This document shows, piece after piece, positions 10,372 through 21,112 of a stretch of DNA of 64,000 nucleotides (positions are counted from its first letter, which is position 1; the number at the start of each line of letters is the position of its first letter). A model generated the notes under the pieces. The model was not told the DNA's origin and did no database searches. It worked only from the letters and a program-made list of their open reading frames with translations. The position numbers and the translations under genes were made by a program. The stretch comes from Ypsolopha sequella (taxonomy: Eukaryota; Arthropoda; Insecta; Lepidoptera; Ypsolophidae): NCBI GenBank assembly GCA_934047225.1, contig OW203989.1, positions 4,625,977-4,689,976 of the forward strand. Reading direction: 5' to 3'.

Positions 10372-12378
10372 TTAAACTTGGTTTCTAAATAAGCATTCTT
10401 GAAGATTAACTACTCCACAAGCAGATGTCACAACATAGTCTAATATTCTAACATAATCAATGTCAACACATGCATGAGGTGCAATCATTTCAAACTCCCT
10501 TAAACGCCCTATACTTCTCTCGACGTGTACTCGAAGGGCCGCTATTCTTTTAGTTTCTAAAACTTCTTCTTTACTTAGTTTTGATCCCGAATCAACGCTA
10601 GGAGGCCTTAAAAGTTTGCAACCTTGACGTTCAAGTAAATGAGCTATATTCTTAAATCCCCTATCAGCCATCACTACGTCACCGGGGGATAACATCTGAA
10701 GAAAACCGCAGTCTTCAAAGATAAGGGCGTCCGATGTCCTTCCTCCATAACCTTCGGATATGAAGTTTATAAGTCCATTAGGTGTTATCGATATTAGATA
10801 TTTTATAGTATTCGCATTTTTATATTGTGACCACGTCAGCGCCTGATGTACTGCTGAGCTAGGTTTCTCGATTTGAATTTCTAAACAATCTATGATGCTG
10901 ACGACTGTTGAATAACGCCTCCTAAAAGGTATCGGAAGATTTGAGCGAATATCGTCGCGAGGAGGAATAAAAATAAGTTTCTCCATGCATTGAGCAACCT
11001 TAGGTATTGTTTCTTTGAAATGTCTGGCGACTGTAGATTCCGAAACTCCAAATTGAACAGCAAGCACGGAATTCGGTTCACGCCATCTCAGTTTTTTCAA
11101 GCTCAATAATACATCCATCAGAGGTCTCTCAGTAGATTCACTCAAATATTCTAAACAGAAATACACTTGCGATGGTAATCCGAGAAAAAGCTTAGGTTCT
11201 CTAGATATAGACATTAAAGTTCCTTTTTGCATGTGTTCCTTAAATAACTCAGTATCTACTTGTCGTTTCATTTCACAGGCGTCAGTATTTACACTGAATC
11301 CACTTAGGCTCGCAGAAACTGATGAGGTATTAGAGTAAGATGTGAAGCTATCATGCATTGGTTCCCGATGATGATCCCGACGATGTTCTTTTGGTTTCAC
11401 CGTTTTTATTTTAAGAGCAAACTCTTCAACCCGGTCAAAACCGGCGTCAGTATTAATGCCCTTGCTTCGAACTTTTGGCTTTATATTAACTTGCACTGCG
11501 AGTGATTTATATTTAGGATCATTGTGTAGATTTGCCGCATTATCTTCTTCAAGCGGGTTTATAGCCTCTGTATCATTTGAATTAAAATCAATCGTTTCAC
11601 ACGCCACGAACTCTTCTTGTGTTATTAGGTTTTCATGACCAACTTCCGGATTAAGCACTCTTTCAAAGTACTCAATCTGCTGTCTTTTTTTATATCCAGT
11701 CCGTTCTACAACGGCGTTATCCTTTCTTTGGCAGTCAAATTTATGCGGCAGAACTCCTTTTTTTAGTCTTAGTTGACCACCCATCAATCGGTACCTTATA
11801 TAATTTTCCATGTCATTTTCGACCTGTAAAAAGTAAAAACAGATTAAAGATTCTTTATTTTATTTTTAAATAATACTTTACTTACTGAGAAAAGCAGATC
11901 CAAAAAATAGGTCCTACAGCAAAGAAATTAAAATTCGAATCATTACCTATTGTTGATAGGTATTCATTATCGTAGATAAAAATGCGGTAGTCTCCCGGAC
12001 TACAAATATCATACCTACGTTGATTATTGTTTATTGTTATTACCTCATACGATTGTGTTAAGGTTGAGACAATATGACATAAAAGGATTAAGTTTTAAGG
12101 TTTTTGATTCCATTGATCGATAAAATAGGTGACATTTACTCAATAATACGAGGAAATAGGTATACGTCAAGTATAAGGTATAACGTAGGAAAGGTACTTA
12201 CGTCGAAATGATCTTCGCAACAGTAATGAGTACTTTTGCTTGATAAAGGATCTCTCTTCATAACACTACACCACTTTTTTCTAGCTTTTTTGTCTGTTGG
12301 AACATGAAAAAATAGTTTGTCGGGCGTACTACTACTTGTACTCTTGCACTTTGGCACGACACAATATTTGTAAGACAT
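10372..12378 (-). CDS. ISL2EU transposase: THAP DNA-binding domain plus DDE_Tnp_4-type catalytic domain
   Basis: Exon 1 runs 12378 to 12202 (59 codons) and ends at a GTAAGT donor. Exon 2 runs 11823 to 10372 after a TTTTTACAG acceptor, with phase 0 and a 378-bp intron. The joint restores a full THAP domain: CVVPKC, WCSVM, CCEDHF from exon 1, then the GGQLRLKKGVLPHKF segment from exon 2. The protein is about 542 residues. The C-terminal half is a DDE catalytic domain: SIIDCLEI (first Asp), VVMADRGF (second Asp), VHVERSIGRLR (Glu). A helix-turn-helix-like segment (LAVQFGVSESTVARHF) precedes it. The enzyme would bind the terminal repeats through THAP and cut and join the element in the nucleus. 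AATAAA overlaps the base after the stop (10366-10371). No lesion is visible. Confidence 0.92.
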
Positions 12379-12479
12379 TTTTAAGGATATTGATACACAA
12401 CAATAAATCTATAACAAAGCGACCGTGACAAGCACAGCTCAAGAACTGCGCGGGAAACAGAGTAAACCTACAGAACTGA

Positions 12480-12686
12480 AGAGCGCGTGCGGGGTCGCGC
12501 CCCGGGTATGTGTGGGATGACGTCACGCGCTCGCGGCTGGTACTGGCGGGCGTTATTTGAACTGCTACAGTAAAATTGCTGTACTTTCGACATTTCTTGT
12601 CCGATTTGGATATTTTTTTCACCATAAGTCATGTTTTTTTTACTGTCATCGATCTACATACTTAACAAAAATCGTGACTCTTCCTC
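12480..12686. repeat. Right terminal inverted repeat of the ISL2EU element
   Basis: The reverse complement starts GAGGAAGAGTCAC and contains CCAAATCGGACAAGAAATG and GACGTCATCCCACACATACC, matching the left end in order and spacing. It lies upstream of the transposase start and is GC-rich inside. Confidence 0.75.
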
Positions 12687-12941
12687 ATTGTGTGAAGTGT
12701 TTTGTTCGAAATAATTTGTTTGTTTACCTTAAAAGCTGTAAATAGAATTATTATATCTGCTCAGTACGAAGTGTTACGTTTCTTGGGCGATTTTGGTATT
12801 AACGTATTATCACGGAAATAAGGTTTAGCGAAGGAATTGTAGATAGATCCGAACTTCTAAAACGGTACGCAACATAAATTACTTCAGTAAATTATGTAGT
12901 ATTGCAATGTCACATTGACACGTGGAAGTCATAATTATCGC

Positions 12942-14054
12942 CATAGTAAAACCAGAACAGTAGTTTAACTCACGCCCCGTACGAGACTTAAATACCTACT
13001 GTTGCAGGGTTGCCCTTTCTTTTAGTTTCGTAGCTAATAAAAAATCAATACTTAAAATGTTTTGAAGCCGATTATGACAAATGAGCTATCAATCGACGAC
13101 GTAGTGAAACATCCAAACATATATACCTACTACAAACAAACGTACATTCATATCATACGTAATACACATAATATAGACACTATAACTCATAAAGAAATCG
13201 TATTTGCTTATCTTAATAATTGTAAGAAAAAATATTGGCTCCTGAACTTTACTTTAAAAACATGGGCATCGTCAAAGGGGATAAGGGGGTAGCTGTCCCC
13301 CCCTAGAGATTCGAAAAACTTTCGAGATTTTAATAATACAGTAGTCAAAAAATTCGTGAGAAACCCAAGAAGATTATGTTAAAAACTTCAAATCTGTTTA
13401 TTTTACCTACAATTTATGTCATCTTGCCCCCCCTTTCGACGCCTTTGCTTAAACATCTTTGTGATTGTTACCTAAATTAATCAAGTAAATTCATTAAAGT
13501 GCATAATAAAATTTACGCATTTAATCAAACATTGGCTCCTAGTCTAAAATTAAAAAATCTTTGCGATTTCAACCATATCAGCTCTACGTTTAAAAACACC
13601 TTGAATAATTAACAAACATAGCACAGTTATGATCATAGGTACCTATGTTAAATGTGAACAAAGAAAATACGGTTTACATTTCACATTATTATTTATATAT
13701 ACCATCAATTCTTATTCACCTTTCTTGTTGAGTAGGTATTGAGAAGAACGATAATTCTGGATTTGAGGAATTATTATTGAGGCATCCGAAGACAGTACAA
13801 TATGTTCGATTGCGTTATGATTGCGTGCTGTCGACATATTTGAATTGGTCGATGACGCGCGGCGCGTGGCGTGGCGGCTTGTTCGAGAGACTTGACTGAG
13901 CGCGATCGCGGCATGACCCCGACTAGCGCCTGTCTTGTATACTAAGATATTGCTGTTGTGTGCGTACTGTAGTTCGTGCGTACTAGCACGCACACTTATT
14001 AGCCGCGTGATGTACCTTTGCTTGAAGATAAACTACTGTTCTGGTTTTACTATG
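12942..14054. mobile_element. TIR element copy 1, 1.1 kb, 7-bp target duplication
   Basis: The left end CATAGTAAAACCAGAACAGT (26 bp in all, to position 12967) is repeated exactly in reverse complement at the right end. TTATCGC flanks both sides (12935-12941 and 14055-14061). The body contains a 76-codon plus-strand ORF (13062-13292) and a 93-codon minus-strand ORF (13712-13993). Neither matches a family I know, so this is probably a non-autonomous DNA element. Ends in CA and a 7-bp duplication are compatible with the P superfamily, which is a guess. Confidence 0.8.
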
Positions 14055-14087
14055 TTATCGCGAACGAAAAAGAGACCAGACCTATAT

Positions 14088-15105
14088 CTTACCTGATATA
14101 ATATCTTAGTATACAAGACAGGCGCTAGTCGGGGTTATGCCGCGATCGCGGTCAGTTAAGTCTCTCGAACAAGCCACCACGCCGCGCGCCGCGCGTCACC
14201 GACCAATTCAAATATGTCGACAGCACGCAATCATAACGCAATCGAACATATTGTACTGTCTTCGGATGCCTCAATAATAATTCCTCAAATCCAGAATTAT
14301 CGTTCTCCTCAATACCTACTCAACAAGAAAGGTGAATAAGAATTGATGGTATATATAAATAATAATGTGAAATGTCAACCGTATTTTCTTTGTTCACATT
14401 TAACATAGGTACCTATGATCATAACTGTGCTATGTTTGTTAATTATTCAAGGTGTTTTTAAACGTAGAGCTGATATGGTTGAAATAGCAAAGATTTTTTC
14501 ATTTTAGACTAGGAGCCAATGTTTGATTAGATGCGTAAATTTTATTATGTATTTTAATGAATTTAGCTGATTAATTTAGGTAACAATCACAAAGACTTTT
14601 AAGCAAAGGCGTCGCCAGGGGGGCAAGATGACATAAATTGTCGGCAAAATAAACAGATTTCAAGTTTTTAACATAATCTTCTTGGCTTTCTCACGAATTT
14701 TTCGACTACTGTATTATTAAAATCTCTAAAGTTTTTCGAATCTCTAGGGGGGGACAGCTACCCTCTTACCCCCTTTGACGATGCCCATGTTTTTAAAGTA
14801 AAGTTCAGGAGCCAATATTTTTTCTTACAATTATTAAGATATGCAAATAAGATTTCTTTATGAGTTATAGTGTCTATATGTTTATTACGTATGATATGAA
14901 TGTATGTTTGTTTGTAGTAGGTATATATGTTTGGATGTTTCACTACGTCGTCGATTGATAGCTCATTTGTCATAATCGGCTTCAAAACATTTTAAGTATT
15001 GATTTTTTATTAGCTACGAAACTAAAAGAAAGGGCAACCCTGCAACAGTAGGTATTTAAGTCTCGTACGGGGCGTGAGTTAAACTACTGTTCTGGTTTTA
15101 CTATG
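14088..15105. mobile_element. TIR element copy 2, inverted relative to copy 1, one end missing
   Basis: The sequence is the reverse complement of copy 1 with scattered substitutions. Its outer end (15080-15105) has the same 26-bp terminus as copy 1, but its inner end stops about 100 bp short of the other terminus and shows CTTACCTGATATAA instead. CCTATAT flanks it on both sides (14081-14087 and 15106-15112), so it is an independent insertion next to copy 1. The 75-codon ORF on the minus strand (14758-14985) is a close copy of that in copy 1, with a 3-base deletion. Confidence 0.75.
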
Positions 15106-15112
15106 CCTATAT

Positions 15113-15645
15113 GCTGCTGTGCGTTGTCCCGTACGTGTGACGTCCGTCGTGCGCTGACGCCAGCGCGATACCATACTTATATTATATTATATATATTATA
15201 TTATATATTATAATATATTATATATATTCTCTGGCGATACTGAGTTCAGGCAGGTTTGCAAATTAGTCAAGTTTTACAAGTATCGATACCCGCGCCTGCC
15301 TACTTCTTGCCCCGCGGGCGTCCCGCGATTTATATGGTTTACCTATATGTATCCGCTGAAAATCAGCACCGTGGCTCTGAGCGGAGACCTTTTTGGTACA
15401 TTCTGCGCTAATTTAAAGTTAATTTTATTTGATTGTAAAGTGTTTTATTATGTACTAAATTTACTTTATGTATTCTAATCTTTTCTATTTTATTCTTTAA
15501 TAGTCGGTGAAACGTAGGTTCACTAGTGTGGACTGTGATTTGCGTTTCACATTCCATGTTTGGAAACGCCTCTGAATTACCACCGGAGAGATGTATATTT
15601 CTGTTTTCGATATGATTTGTTACAATTTTGTTACTTTTATTTCAG
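15113..15645. other. Non-coding upstream of the first Kunitz exon, with an AT microsatellite
   Basis: Positions 15177-15229 are an irregular TATATTATA tract. The rest shows no gene. It ends in the acceptor tract TTACTTTTATTTCAG of the exon at 15646. A signal-peptide exon of the host gene was not found here. Confidence 0.5.
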
Positions 15646-15835
15646 CAACTGATTATTGCGAGTTACAATATGATAGAGGATTTTTTTGCACTGAGCAATT
15701 TTCAAACATGAAGACATACGTTTATAAAGATCGAACATCACTACTTTATTTGTACGGCTACAATCGACATACAAGCAAGTGTGAAATTGCTGTACATACA
15801 GGCTGTCCTAGCTACGATGACCATAATGTACATAT
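15646..15835 (+). CDS. Host gene exon: first part of a divergent Kunitz domain
   Basis: Acceptor TTTATTTCAG and donor GTAAGTAAAA bound a 190-nt exon, entered in phase 1 and left with two bases of a codon. It holds the first four Kunitz cysteines (TDYCELQYDRGFFC, NRHTSKCEIAVHTGC). The C3-C4 spacing of 7 is canonical. C2-C3 is 31 residues instead of the usual 15, and C4-C5, completed by the exon at 27271, is 16 instead of 12, so this domain is unusual. The residue after C2 (P1 position in inhibitors) is Thr. Kunitz domains are secreted or extracellular, often serine-protease inhibitors; with these insertions an inhibitory role is uncertain. The spliced product continues in the exon at 27271. 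Part of a longer plus-strand ORF that includes intron sequence upstream. Confidence 0.78.
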
Positions 15836-16540
15836 GTAAGTAAAATAACTTTTTCACCTAACAAGCTTGCGTGCAAAAGTATTATTATGTAATAATTCAT
15901 CTATTTAGAAATATAATTCTTACATAAGTTGCTCACAATAATAATAGTAGCATATATGTACATAACCTCACTCTTACACTCACTACACACCACATAACAC
16001 TCCATTCACTACTCAACTTTACTCCACACACTTACACATATACATCCTCGTTCACTACTCACAATACACATTTCAAACAACTTCTGTAAATTAATTTTTG
16101 CTTAAATCTAAGTTAAGTAATTAAATCTTTCAACTTATTTCTTAAATCTTTATAACCTTTGGAAGAGCGGAGTCTCTTAATACAAGTAAATATTTGATTA
16201 AATGGAGACTCCAAATACTGTTAACTTTTTGTAGATTTTTTTTTTTTTATTTATTTATTTATTTACAAACAAGGAGTACAAACAGAGAGACACACATAAT
16301 ATCTTACAGTAAAGTTATAGGTAGTTTTTCATTGTACCACTATCCTTAGCATACTCACATAAATGTATAAATGTTTGAAGTGACGCAGACAGGAGATAAA
16401 GATAAAAGTAATATTATATTTTTGTTGTAAGAATTATACTACAAATCTCAAACCCACAACCAATCTTAAAACTAACATGCACACAAAAAATTATAAAGAT
16501 TTATTAATTGTCAGAAAGCGCTTTCTTCACTTGTTTTTTA
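15836..16540. other. Intron sequence with a LINE-like 3' tail
   Basis: No coding is seen. Positions 16234-16264 hold a T-run followed by ATTT repeats, as at the 3' end of minus-strand LINEs, then about 100 bp typical of such 3' ends. Confidence 0.4.
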
Positions 16541-16818
16541 TCTGTATATATAAAATTCAAAGTCCTGACTGACTGACTGACTGATTTATCAACGCACAGC
16601 CTAAACTGCTGGTCCTAGAGACTTGAAATGTTGCATATAGATACCTTATAAAGTGTAGAGATCCACTAAGAAAGGATTTTTCAAAATTCACCCTTTAAGG
16701 GGATGAAACGGGGGTCTAAAGTTTGTATGGGGAAACAAGATTAGTTAGACTATTTTATTCGAGACTTCACAGGAGTACTTCTATCCCTTAATAAGGCGCG
16801 AGCCTGTGTGAAAGCTAG
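16541..16818. mobile_element. Non-autonomous Helitron-like repeat
   Basis: It starts TCTGTATATATAAAATTC and ends GAAAGCTAG, the TC...CTAG termini of Helitrons. It contains the GACTGACTGACTGACTGA block common in lepidopteran repeats. There is no coding. Confidence 0.6.
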
Positions 16819-16914
16819 CTTAAAATTGATCGTGGATATAGGGTAAATAGACATCGTAGATTCCAAAAATAATTTTTTGAGAGGGGGGATACGTGGTTTT
16901 CCTCCCATTTTTTC

Positions 16915-17919
16915 GGTGGGAAATTATTTCCCTTTGCCCGATTAGGTCTGTGATTTGTCCCAAACGGTGGGAAAATAATTCCCTTTGCCCGTTTATGTAA
17001 CGTACTTTTAGCATACTTTTGTTGTTTTTGAGATACTAGACTCGCCCCTGGATTTTGATTCTTTGATATATGTTTTTTATGAATTATATTTTCTCTATTG
17101 TTTTTATTACAAAAACCAAGCTTTATTTTCGATGTATCATTATGTTCTATGTGTTTCATTACTAAATTAGCAAATTAAAAACAAAACTAAGCAATTATCG
17201 CTTTATTACGAAATAAAAAAACATATCAACAACTCCTGCTGTCCTTTTATTTGCCGTTTACGCTTGCTCATGTTCTATTTAGCCTAGAAATAAATGAAAA
17301 TCTGTAATTAGTGTCACAGACAAAGAGGAAAATTTGGTCTCAAAAAGAATTTGTGATATTTTGCCATACCTATATGAATTTTGCAAAACACCTTATAAAA
17401 ACCTATTTCCCGAATATCAGCTTTCTATCCCCAGTATTTTTGGTTGTACGTTGCTAATCACCCACACGCAGTCACGATACTTTTTTATATATGTAATTTG
17501 AAAGAAATTACAAGTCGCTATCGGGCAAAGGGATATAATTTCCCACTTTGAAATTCGAACATTCTTAGTGTTTTATCACTTACAGAGACATAAAAATACT
17601 ATACAGTACCGCTTGAATATAGATATTACATGAAATAGTAACCACAATCTACTTACGGGATTATTCGTAGAACAAAATTTTTATTTTTCACAGAATTTAC
17701 CGAAAAAGGATCACTTTTTGTCAATGAAATCACACGACTGAACTTTGCTATTGACATTTCAATTCAAGTTGCCGCCATATTACTAAAAGTGTTGCCAGCT
17801 AAAAAAAAAACTACTAAAGAACTGCACTGTATAGTTGCGTTCCATCTATGGGCTATCTGTCACGTAAACAAAAATTTTGTTTAAAATGGTACTTGGTGGG
17901 AAATAATATCCCTTTGCCT
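16915..17919. repeat. Four dispersed copies of a 25-bp motif, one inverted
   Basis: GGTGGGAAAT(A/T)ATATCCCTTTGCC-like motifs occur at 16915-16940, 16966-16991, inverted at 17522-17545, and at 17895-17919. Each has a short internal palindrome (GGGAAAT...ATTTCCC). They may be ends of nested MITEs. Confidence 0.65.
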
Positions 17920-17949
17920 TATTAAGGGTTAAATGAAGAAAAAAGGGAG

Positions 17950-18290
17950 AAATGGGGTGACAAAGTCTGAAAATCACATGGGTATCATTTGTATGGTTTA
18001 TCGGGTCGCTGATTACGAAAACAACAACAATTTCTAAATCCAACGTAGTGGACGTGAAATACCATCGTCCCCTGTTGGGGTGCGATGGGGTTGAAATGTG
18101 TAAATATCAATATGGGTGTCGTTTTTATAGTTTTTTGGGACGTTAATTACGAAAATGACATCGATTTTGAAATTAAATATAGTGGACATGAAAATTCTTG
18201 AAAGTATGTGTGCCAGAGCAAATCGGCTATAACAGACGGACAGACAGACAGCCACACAAGTGATCCTATTAGGGTTCAATTTTTCCTTTT
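17950..18290. repeat. Interspersed repeat with two diverged about 120-bp internal copies
   Basis: A segment with ATGGGGT, ATTACGAAAA and TAGTGGACGTGAAAT at 17952-18062 recurs at 18082-18198 with many changes. It is followed by GACGGACAGACAGACAG and AGGGTTC, the usual 3' end of a lepidopteran repeat family. Confidence 0.6.
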
Positions 18291-18293
18291 GAG

Positions 18294-18350
18294 GTATCTA
18301 TCTATCTATATATCCACAATCTATCTATCTATCTATCTATATCTATCAAT
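18294..18350. repeat. (TATC)n microsatellite, imperfect
   Basis: Tracts of TCTA/TATC are interrupted by ATATCCACAA. Confidence 0.9.
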
Positions 18351-18456
18351 ATCCCAGCAAAATATCTTTGGAATGGAAGGTGGAAGGGGTTGGACCAAGG
18401 AGTGCCAAAAAAAGTTTTATTTTTAAATCTCAAAACTTGGACGGCCTGTTTCTCTC

Positions 18457-18690
18457 AAACGGCTAGACCCTTGTTGATGTGTGTCTAGGAAAAGGTCTCG
18501 ACGAGATCTACCTGCCGAAAGTGTCAAAAGCTTTCAGGCCCGTATCTCCCAAACGGTTGATCATGGTACTCTAAGAAAAGGGCTCGGCAAGATCTAGACG
18601 AATTTAAAAAAAAAAGTCGAAAAAAAAATTTGCCAAACATTTGATCGGCCATATCTCCCGAACGGCTAATCGTAGGGAGTTCGGGTTTCA
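18457..18690. repeat. Diverged tandem repeat, about 100-bp period
   Basis: CAAACGGCTAGACCC, CAAACGGTTGATCATGG and CGAACGGCTAATCGT start successive units. The first two share GAAAAGG(T/G)CTCG and AAGATCT/GAGATCT cores, and units follow TATCTCC. Confidence 0.6.
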
Positions 18691-19082
18691 ACTGTATTGT
18701 GATTTGTCAAGCTGGGGCTGCATGACCAAAAAAAATAAAATTTGACAGGTTTTGACAGTTTTTGACAGGTTCAAAAAAGTATTTCGATTTGCATGAAACT
18801 CAAGGGCCATTCGAGGTCGCCAATTACGCTGCCGTATTCAAATTTGACATTTTTTGACAACTGATAGGGATTTTGACACTCTTTCGGAAAAACTTTGATC
18901 GGTGAGTCCCAGTGTTAAGCATTCTGGTGAGGCCGAAAAACGAGCATGTGAGGACGGAGAAAGCGTTCGTAGTCTGAGCATGCAAGTTTTTCGGCCGAGC
19001 ACTACACCTTTGACTCCCAGAGGGAGTGAGAGCACTTATAATGTTTGTTTCTGAAAAAAATGTAATTTGTTTCCTGTAGGCC

Positions 19083-19111
19083 ACGCGGGTGGAGCCGCGG
19101 GCAGAAGCTAA
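19083..19111. mobile_element. Helitron-type 3' terminus
   Basis: CGCGGGTGGAGCCGCGGGCAGAAGCTAA has the short GC hairpin followed by the CTAA end. The 5' end of this copy was not located. Confidence 0.6.
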
Positions 19112-19999
19112 CAGAAAGTAACATATATATGAACAATTATTGAAGTCGATATTCAAGAAATGTTCATTTTAACTCTTACACATTCGGTATAAAGGATATC
19201 TTTTGCCTGTTTAAATTTTTTATAGACTTTAGAACAAAAACAAATTTAGGTATGGTACTACGAGTGAGCAACTTAGGAACTCTAAAATTTATCTGATCTA
19301 AAAGTGATATATCAGAAAAAGGATACATCAGAGAACCCGTGCAGATGTTATGCAGGAAGATAGCATCGACATACACACGACGGTCAGAGAGTGACAGAAA
19401 GTTATACTTTTTTTAAAGTTTCTCGTACGATATTTTCGGCTGGGCAATACGGCCGTTCAGAGCTCTAAGAAAGCGTTTTTGAAGTATTGTACAACGGGCT
19501 CCATACGAACAAAATTGGAAGAGAAGACAAGACAAATACTCTTTATTGTACACCAAAATAAAAAAACTATGTAAAAGAACAAACTTATGAAAGGTAACAA
19601 TTGGTGGCTGTATCACTTATAGCGATTCCTACCAGACAACCTCTGAGTGGAAATTAAATTATTGGAAAAAATAAAGCGAACCTTTCTATTCACAAATATT
19701 TTCTATACCACCTTGGCACATGCTTTAAGATACCACCAGCCCACTGAAATGCATTACACACCCATCATCTTATCTGTTCAGTTGCAAATGGCGGAACTAA
19801 CTTTTTTAGCTCTGTGATTGGCTTAGATTGACAGCGTATAATGACAGTGCTGCCATCACCAACTAAAGAGATAAGATGCTTATTTCATGTTAGTGCGCCA
19901 GCCTCATTTTTAGAACAATCACACTGAGCCAGTACGATATGTCATGTCATGACGATTGCACAAAAAAAGAACACACGGAATAACACGGCACCGGCAGGC
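19112..19999. other. Intron sequence, no gene recognised
   Basis: Positions 19523-19580 resemble a minus-strand LINE 3' end (AATACTCTTTATTGTACA). Nothing else is identified. Confidence 0.4.
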
Positions 20000-20113
20000 A
20001 TAATTTCGAGTTGAAGGAATAATCAATGATTTTGTGTTTCAATGGTAAAAGGATCATTGGTGAGTCAGAATATGTTCACGCTGCTAAGTAAAAAGTACAT
20101 ATTCAGGAACAGA
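20000..20113 (+). repeat. Direct repeat, copy 1 (partner at 23700-23814)
   Basis: ATAATTT(C/G)GAGTTGAAGG through ACATATTCAGGAACAGA is nearly identical in both copies. The copies enclose a gag-like zinc-knuckle remnant, so they could be decayed LTR pieces. Confidence 0.7.
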
Positions 20114-20754
20114 TAGATTAGGATCGAAAGGTTGTATTTAGCAGTAAAAATGAGTATGATTTCGCTGCGGCGATTGTATCAGTGTTATCAAGACAATCAG
20201 TATTTTATCAGAGCAGCTGTGAGGATTGGGGTGACTGTAAAGGGAGGTTGGAGGTCACAGGGGTTTCGGGAGCCCGATTCAGATTAATATAATCAGAAGA
20301 TTTTTGAAATACCAGTTTTGACCAGGCATTCAGATACGTGTGCACTATTAAGTGTAGGTACGTATATTATATAAATAAGTTTAATTCGCAAGCCAAATTA
20401 GGCTTCGCGATATGGTGGAGGAGCTGCTTTATTCCCTTTTTTCCTTACGTTTCCATCATTAAAACATACAATGGTAAGGGAAAACTCGCTAGAATAGAAG
20501 TTTGATAACCACTCCCTTTGTTGTTTGTTTTGGTTATTTACTACCATAGACTAAGGATATCCTAAGTCTATGCTTACCAAAAAAGATGATCAGAGACAAA
20601 CGATAGGGTTGTACCCTACCCGATAATAATTTTCGTGTACGGAGTCGATTGCATCAAGATCTAGAAAAGAAAGTAAATGATTTCAGTGCCGATTTGAGAA
20701 GGCATCGATAGTACGGATTTTACTTCTTAGAATTTACATCGTCGACATTCGATT

Positions 20755-21112
20755 CCTGGGAACAGCTCTGGATCAGTCATAGCCACAGGGAACAGCCCTG
20801 CATAACAGTCCCAGAGAACAGTCTTTGATTCAGTGACAGTCCTAGGGAACAGCCTTGGAGTCACTGACAGTACCAGGGAACAGCCCTGAAGTCACTGACA
20901 GTCCCAGGGAACAGCCATGGAGTCACTGACAGACCCAAGGAACAGCCCTGGAGTCACTGACCGTCCCAGGGAACAGCCGTAAAGTCACTGACAGTCCCAG
21001 GGAACAGCCCTGGAGTCACTAACAGTCCCAGGAAACAGCCTCGGAGTCACTGACCGTCCCAGGGAACACCCTTACTGACAGTCCCAGATACCAGCCCTGG
21101 ATTAAGCGATAA
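20755..21112. repeat. 31-bp tandem repeat, about 12 copies
   Basis: The consensus starts CCCAGGGAACAGCCCTGG and ends AGTCACTGACAGT. Copies vary by a few substitutions, and outer ones are shorter. Each unit has a self-complementary CCAGGG-aacag-CCCTGG hairpin. Nothing suggests CRISPR: there are no distinct spacers and the host is an animal. Confidence 0.9.

Larger units (their letters stand above)
8293..12686. mobile_element. Complete ISL2EU-type DNA transposon, 4.4 kb, two convergent genes
   Basis: The element starts GAGGATAAGTCAC and ends with the reverse complement of GAGGAAGAGTCAC (11 of 13 match). It is flanked on both sides by the dinucleotide AT (8291-8292 and 12687-12688), the 2-bp duplication known for ISL2EU. 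Similarity between the two ends continues in patches for about 200 bp. Inside are a plus-strand SWIM/YqaJ gene and a minus-strand THAP-DDE transposase gene, the two-protein layout described for this superfamily. Both genes are intact after splicing. Their stop codons are 51 bp apart, each with an AATAAA close by (10334-10339 plus; 10366-10371 minus). Intact ORFs and matching ends suggest recent mobility. Confidence 0.9.

Noticed and set aside
13712..13993. 93-codon minus-strand ORF as a gene
   Set aside because: It lies within a non-autonomous TIR element and matches nothing known; kept only as an observation about the element.
20755..21112. Regular repeats considered as a CRISPR array
   Set aside because: Repeats are contiguous, vary among themselves and have no spacers; the window is eukaryotic.
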